Part shown: one piece after another, positions 63,807 to 64,000 of the stretch | How positions within the stretch are numbered: position 1 is the first letter of the stretch | How the letters are laid out: the number at the start of each line of letters is the position of its first letter | Assembly: GCF_024158605.1 (NCBI RefSeq) | Contig: NZ_JAMZGM010000007.1 | Span: forward strand, 1-64,000 | Source of the DNA: Sebaldella sp. S0638 | GTDB taxonomy: Bacteria; Fusobacteriota; Fusobacteriia; Fusobacteriales; Leptotrichiaceae | Length of the DNA stretch: 64,000 bases | Direction of reading: 5' to 3' | Program-made: the position numbers and the translations under genes | The notes under the pieces: generated by a model | The model's input: the letters and a program-made list of their open reading frames with translations, nothing else | The model's database searches: none | What the model was told of the DNA's origin: nothing

Positions 63807-64000
63807 TTTCTTCTCCTTTTTGGTCATAAATTTTGTTTTTATACAGCAATTTAATAAATTATATATTATTCTCAAAAAAATCTTTTCTTTGTATATATCT
63901 CTCGCTGCTATTTCTAAATTTATAAAACTGCCGTAATTCATAATTTACCCCATATAAATTACAGGACAAAACCGGAATTCACTCTAAAATTCCAGCCAAC

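Overview
The window is about 64 kb of AT-rich bacterial chromosome. It most likely comes from the Fusobacteria, family Leptotrichiaceae (Sebaldella or Leptotrichia type). This rests on codon and base composition, on outer-membrane genes (autotransporters and beta-barrel proteins ending in Phe), on the many PTS operons, and on two proteins sharing a leader-plus-head region (GKSN..NY..IE.ILKQRN.ELKDL.LQGDY) that I associate with fusobacterial autotransporters. The placement is from recognition, not from a search. There is no rRNA, phage, insertion sequence or CRISPR array.

Layout. 0-2 kb: a short autotransporter-like gene without a barrel, under a near-consensus promoter with an AAAT tract upstream. 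2-10.5 kb: housekeeping genes (prfB with its programmed +1 frameshift, gltX, D-lactate dehydrogenase, superoxide dismutase, an orphan response regulator, Mrp ATPase, M17 leucyl aminopeptidase). 11-17.4 kb: an ascorbate-family PTS operon with a PRD regulator and a transketolase split in two subunits. 17.7-26.3 kb: an LprI-like protein and an operon of three tiny exported proteins plus a 2245-residue autotransporter. 26.5-33 kb: two PstS-like paralogues, an aminotransferase, a DUF2059 protein, an e(P4)-like phosphatase and an M18 aminopeptidase. 33-39 kb: a complete galactitol PTS operon. 39.4-42.7 kb: three tandem paralogues of an unknown membrane protein. 42.8-44.4 kb: a 43-residue YHYH-type exported peptide and a DKNYY-repeat protein. 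44.6-50.8 kb: a mannose-family PTS with two IIC/IID pairs but one IIA and one IIB, divergent from nagA. 50.8-58.1 kb: PhzF-like protein and a polyol operon (mtlD, deoC, fructose-type PTS, zinc dehydrogenase) with a divergent GntR regulator. 58.3-60.8 kb: flavin-reductase-like protein, TetR regulator, outer-membrane protein. 61-62.9 kb: a DUF2828 von Willebrand A protein (Ro/TROVE-like in architecture) followed by a three-hairpin noncoding RNA array. 63-64 kb: a Cof-type HAD phosphatase.

The most striking region is 61.1-62.9 kb. Downstream of the DUF2828 gene a strong promoter drives three tandem RNA elements. Their closing 7-bp stems differ in sequence but all pair perfectly (covariation), and each stem is followed by T(A/T)ACAGCA. 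Two elements carry a circularly permuted tRNA mimic: a T-arm, then an acceptor stem capped by GAAA, then a D-arm. This is the architecture of bacterial YrlA-type Y RNAs, which normally accompany TROVE-domain Ro proteins. Here the neighbour is a DUF2828 protein, so this may be a little-described Ro-like ribonucleoprotein. The DUF2828 reading frame is broken near its start at an A7 tract.

Metabolically the window reads as a saccharolytic fermenter: four PTS loci feed sugar or polyol phosphates to matching dehydrogenases, aldolases and kinases, and D-lactate dehydrogenase offers a fermentation end step.
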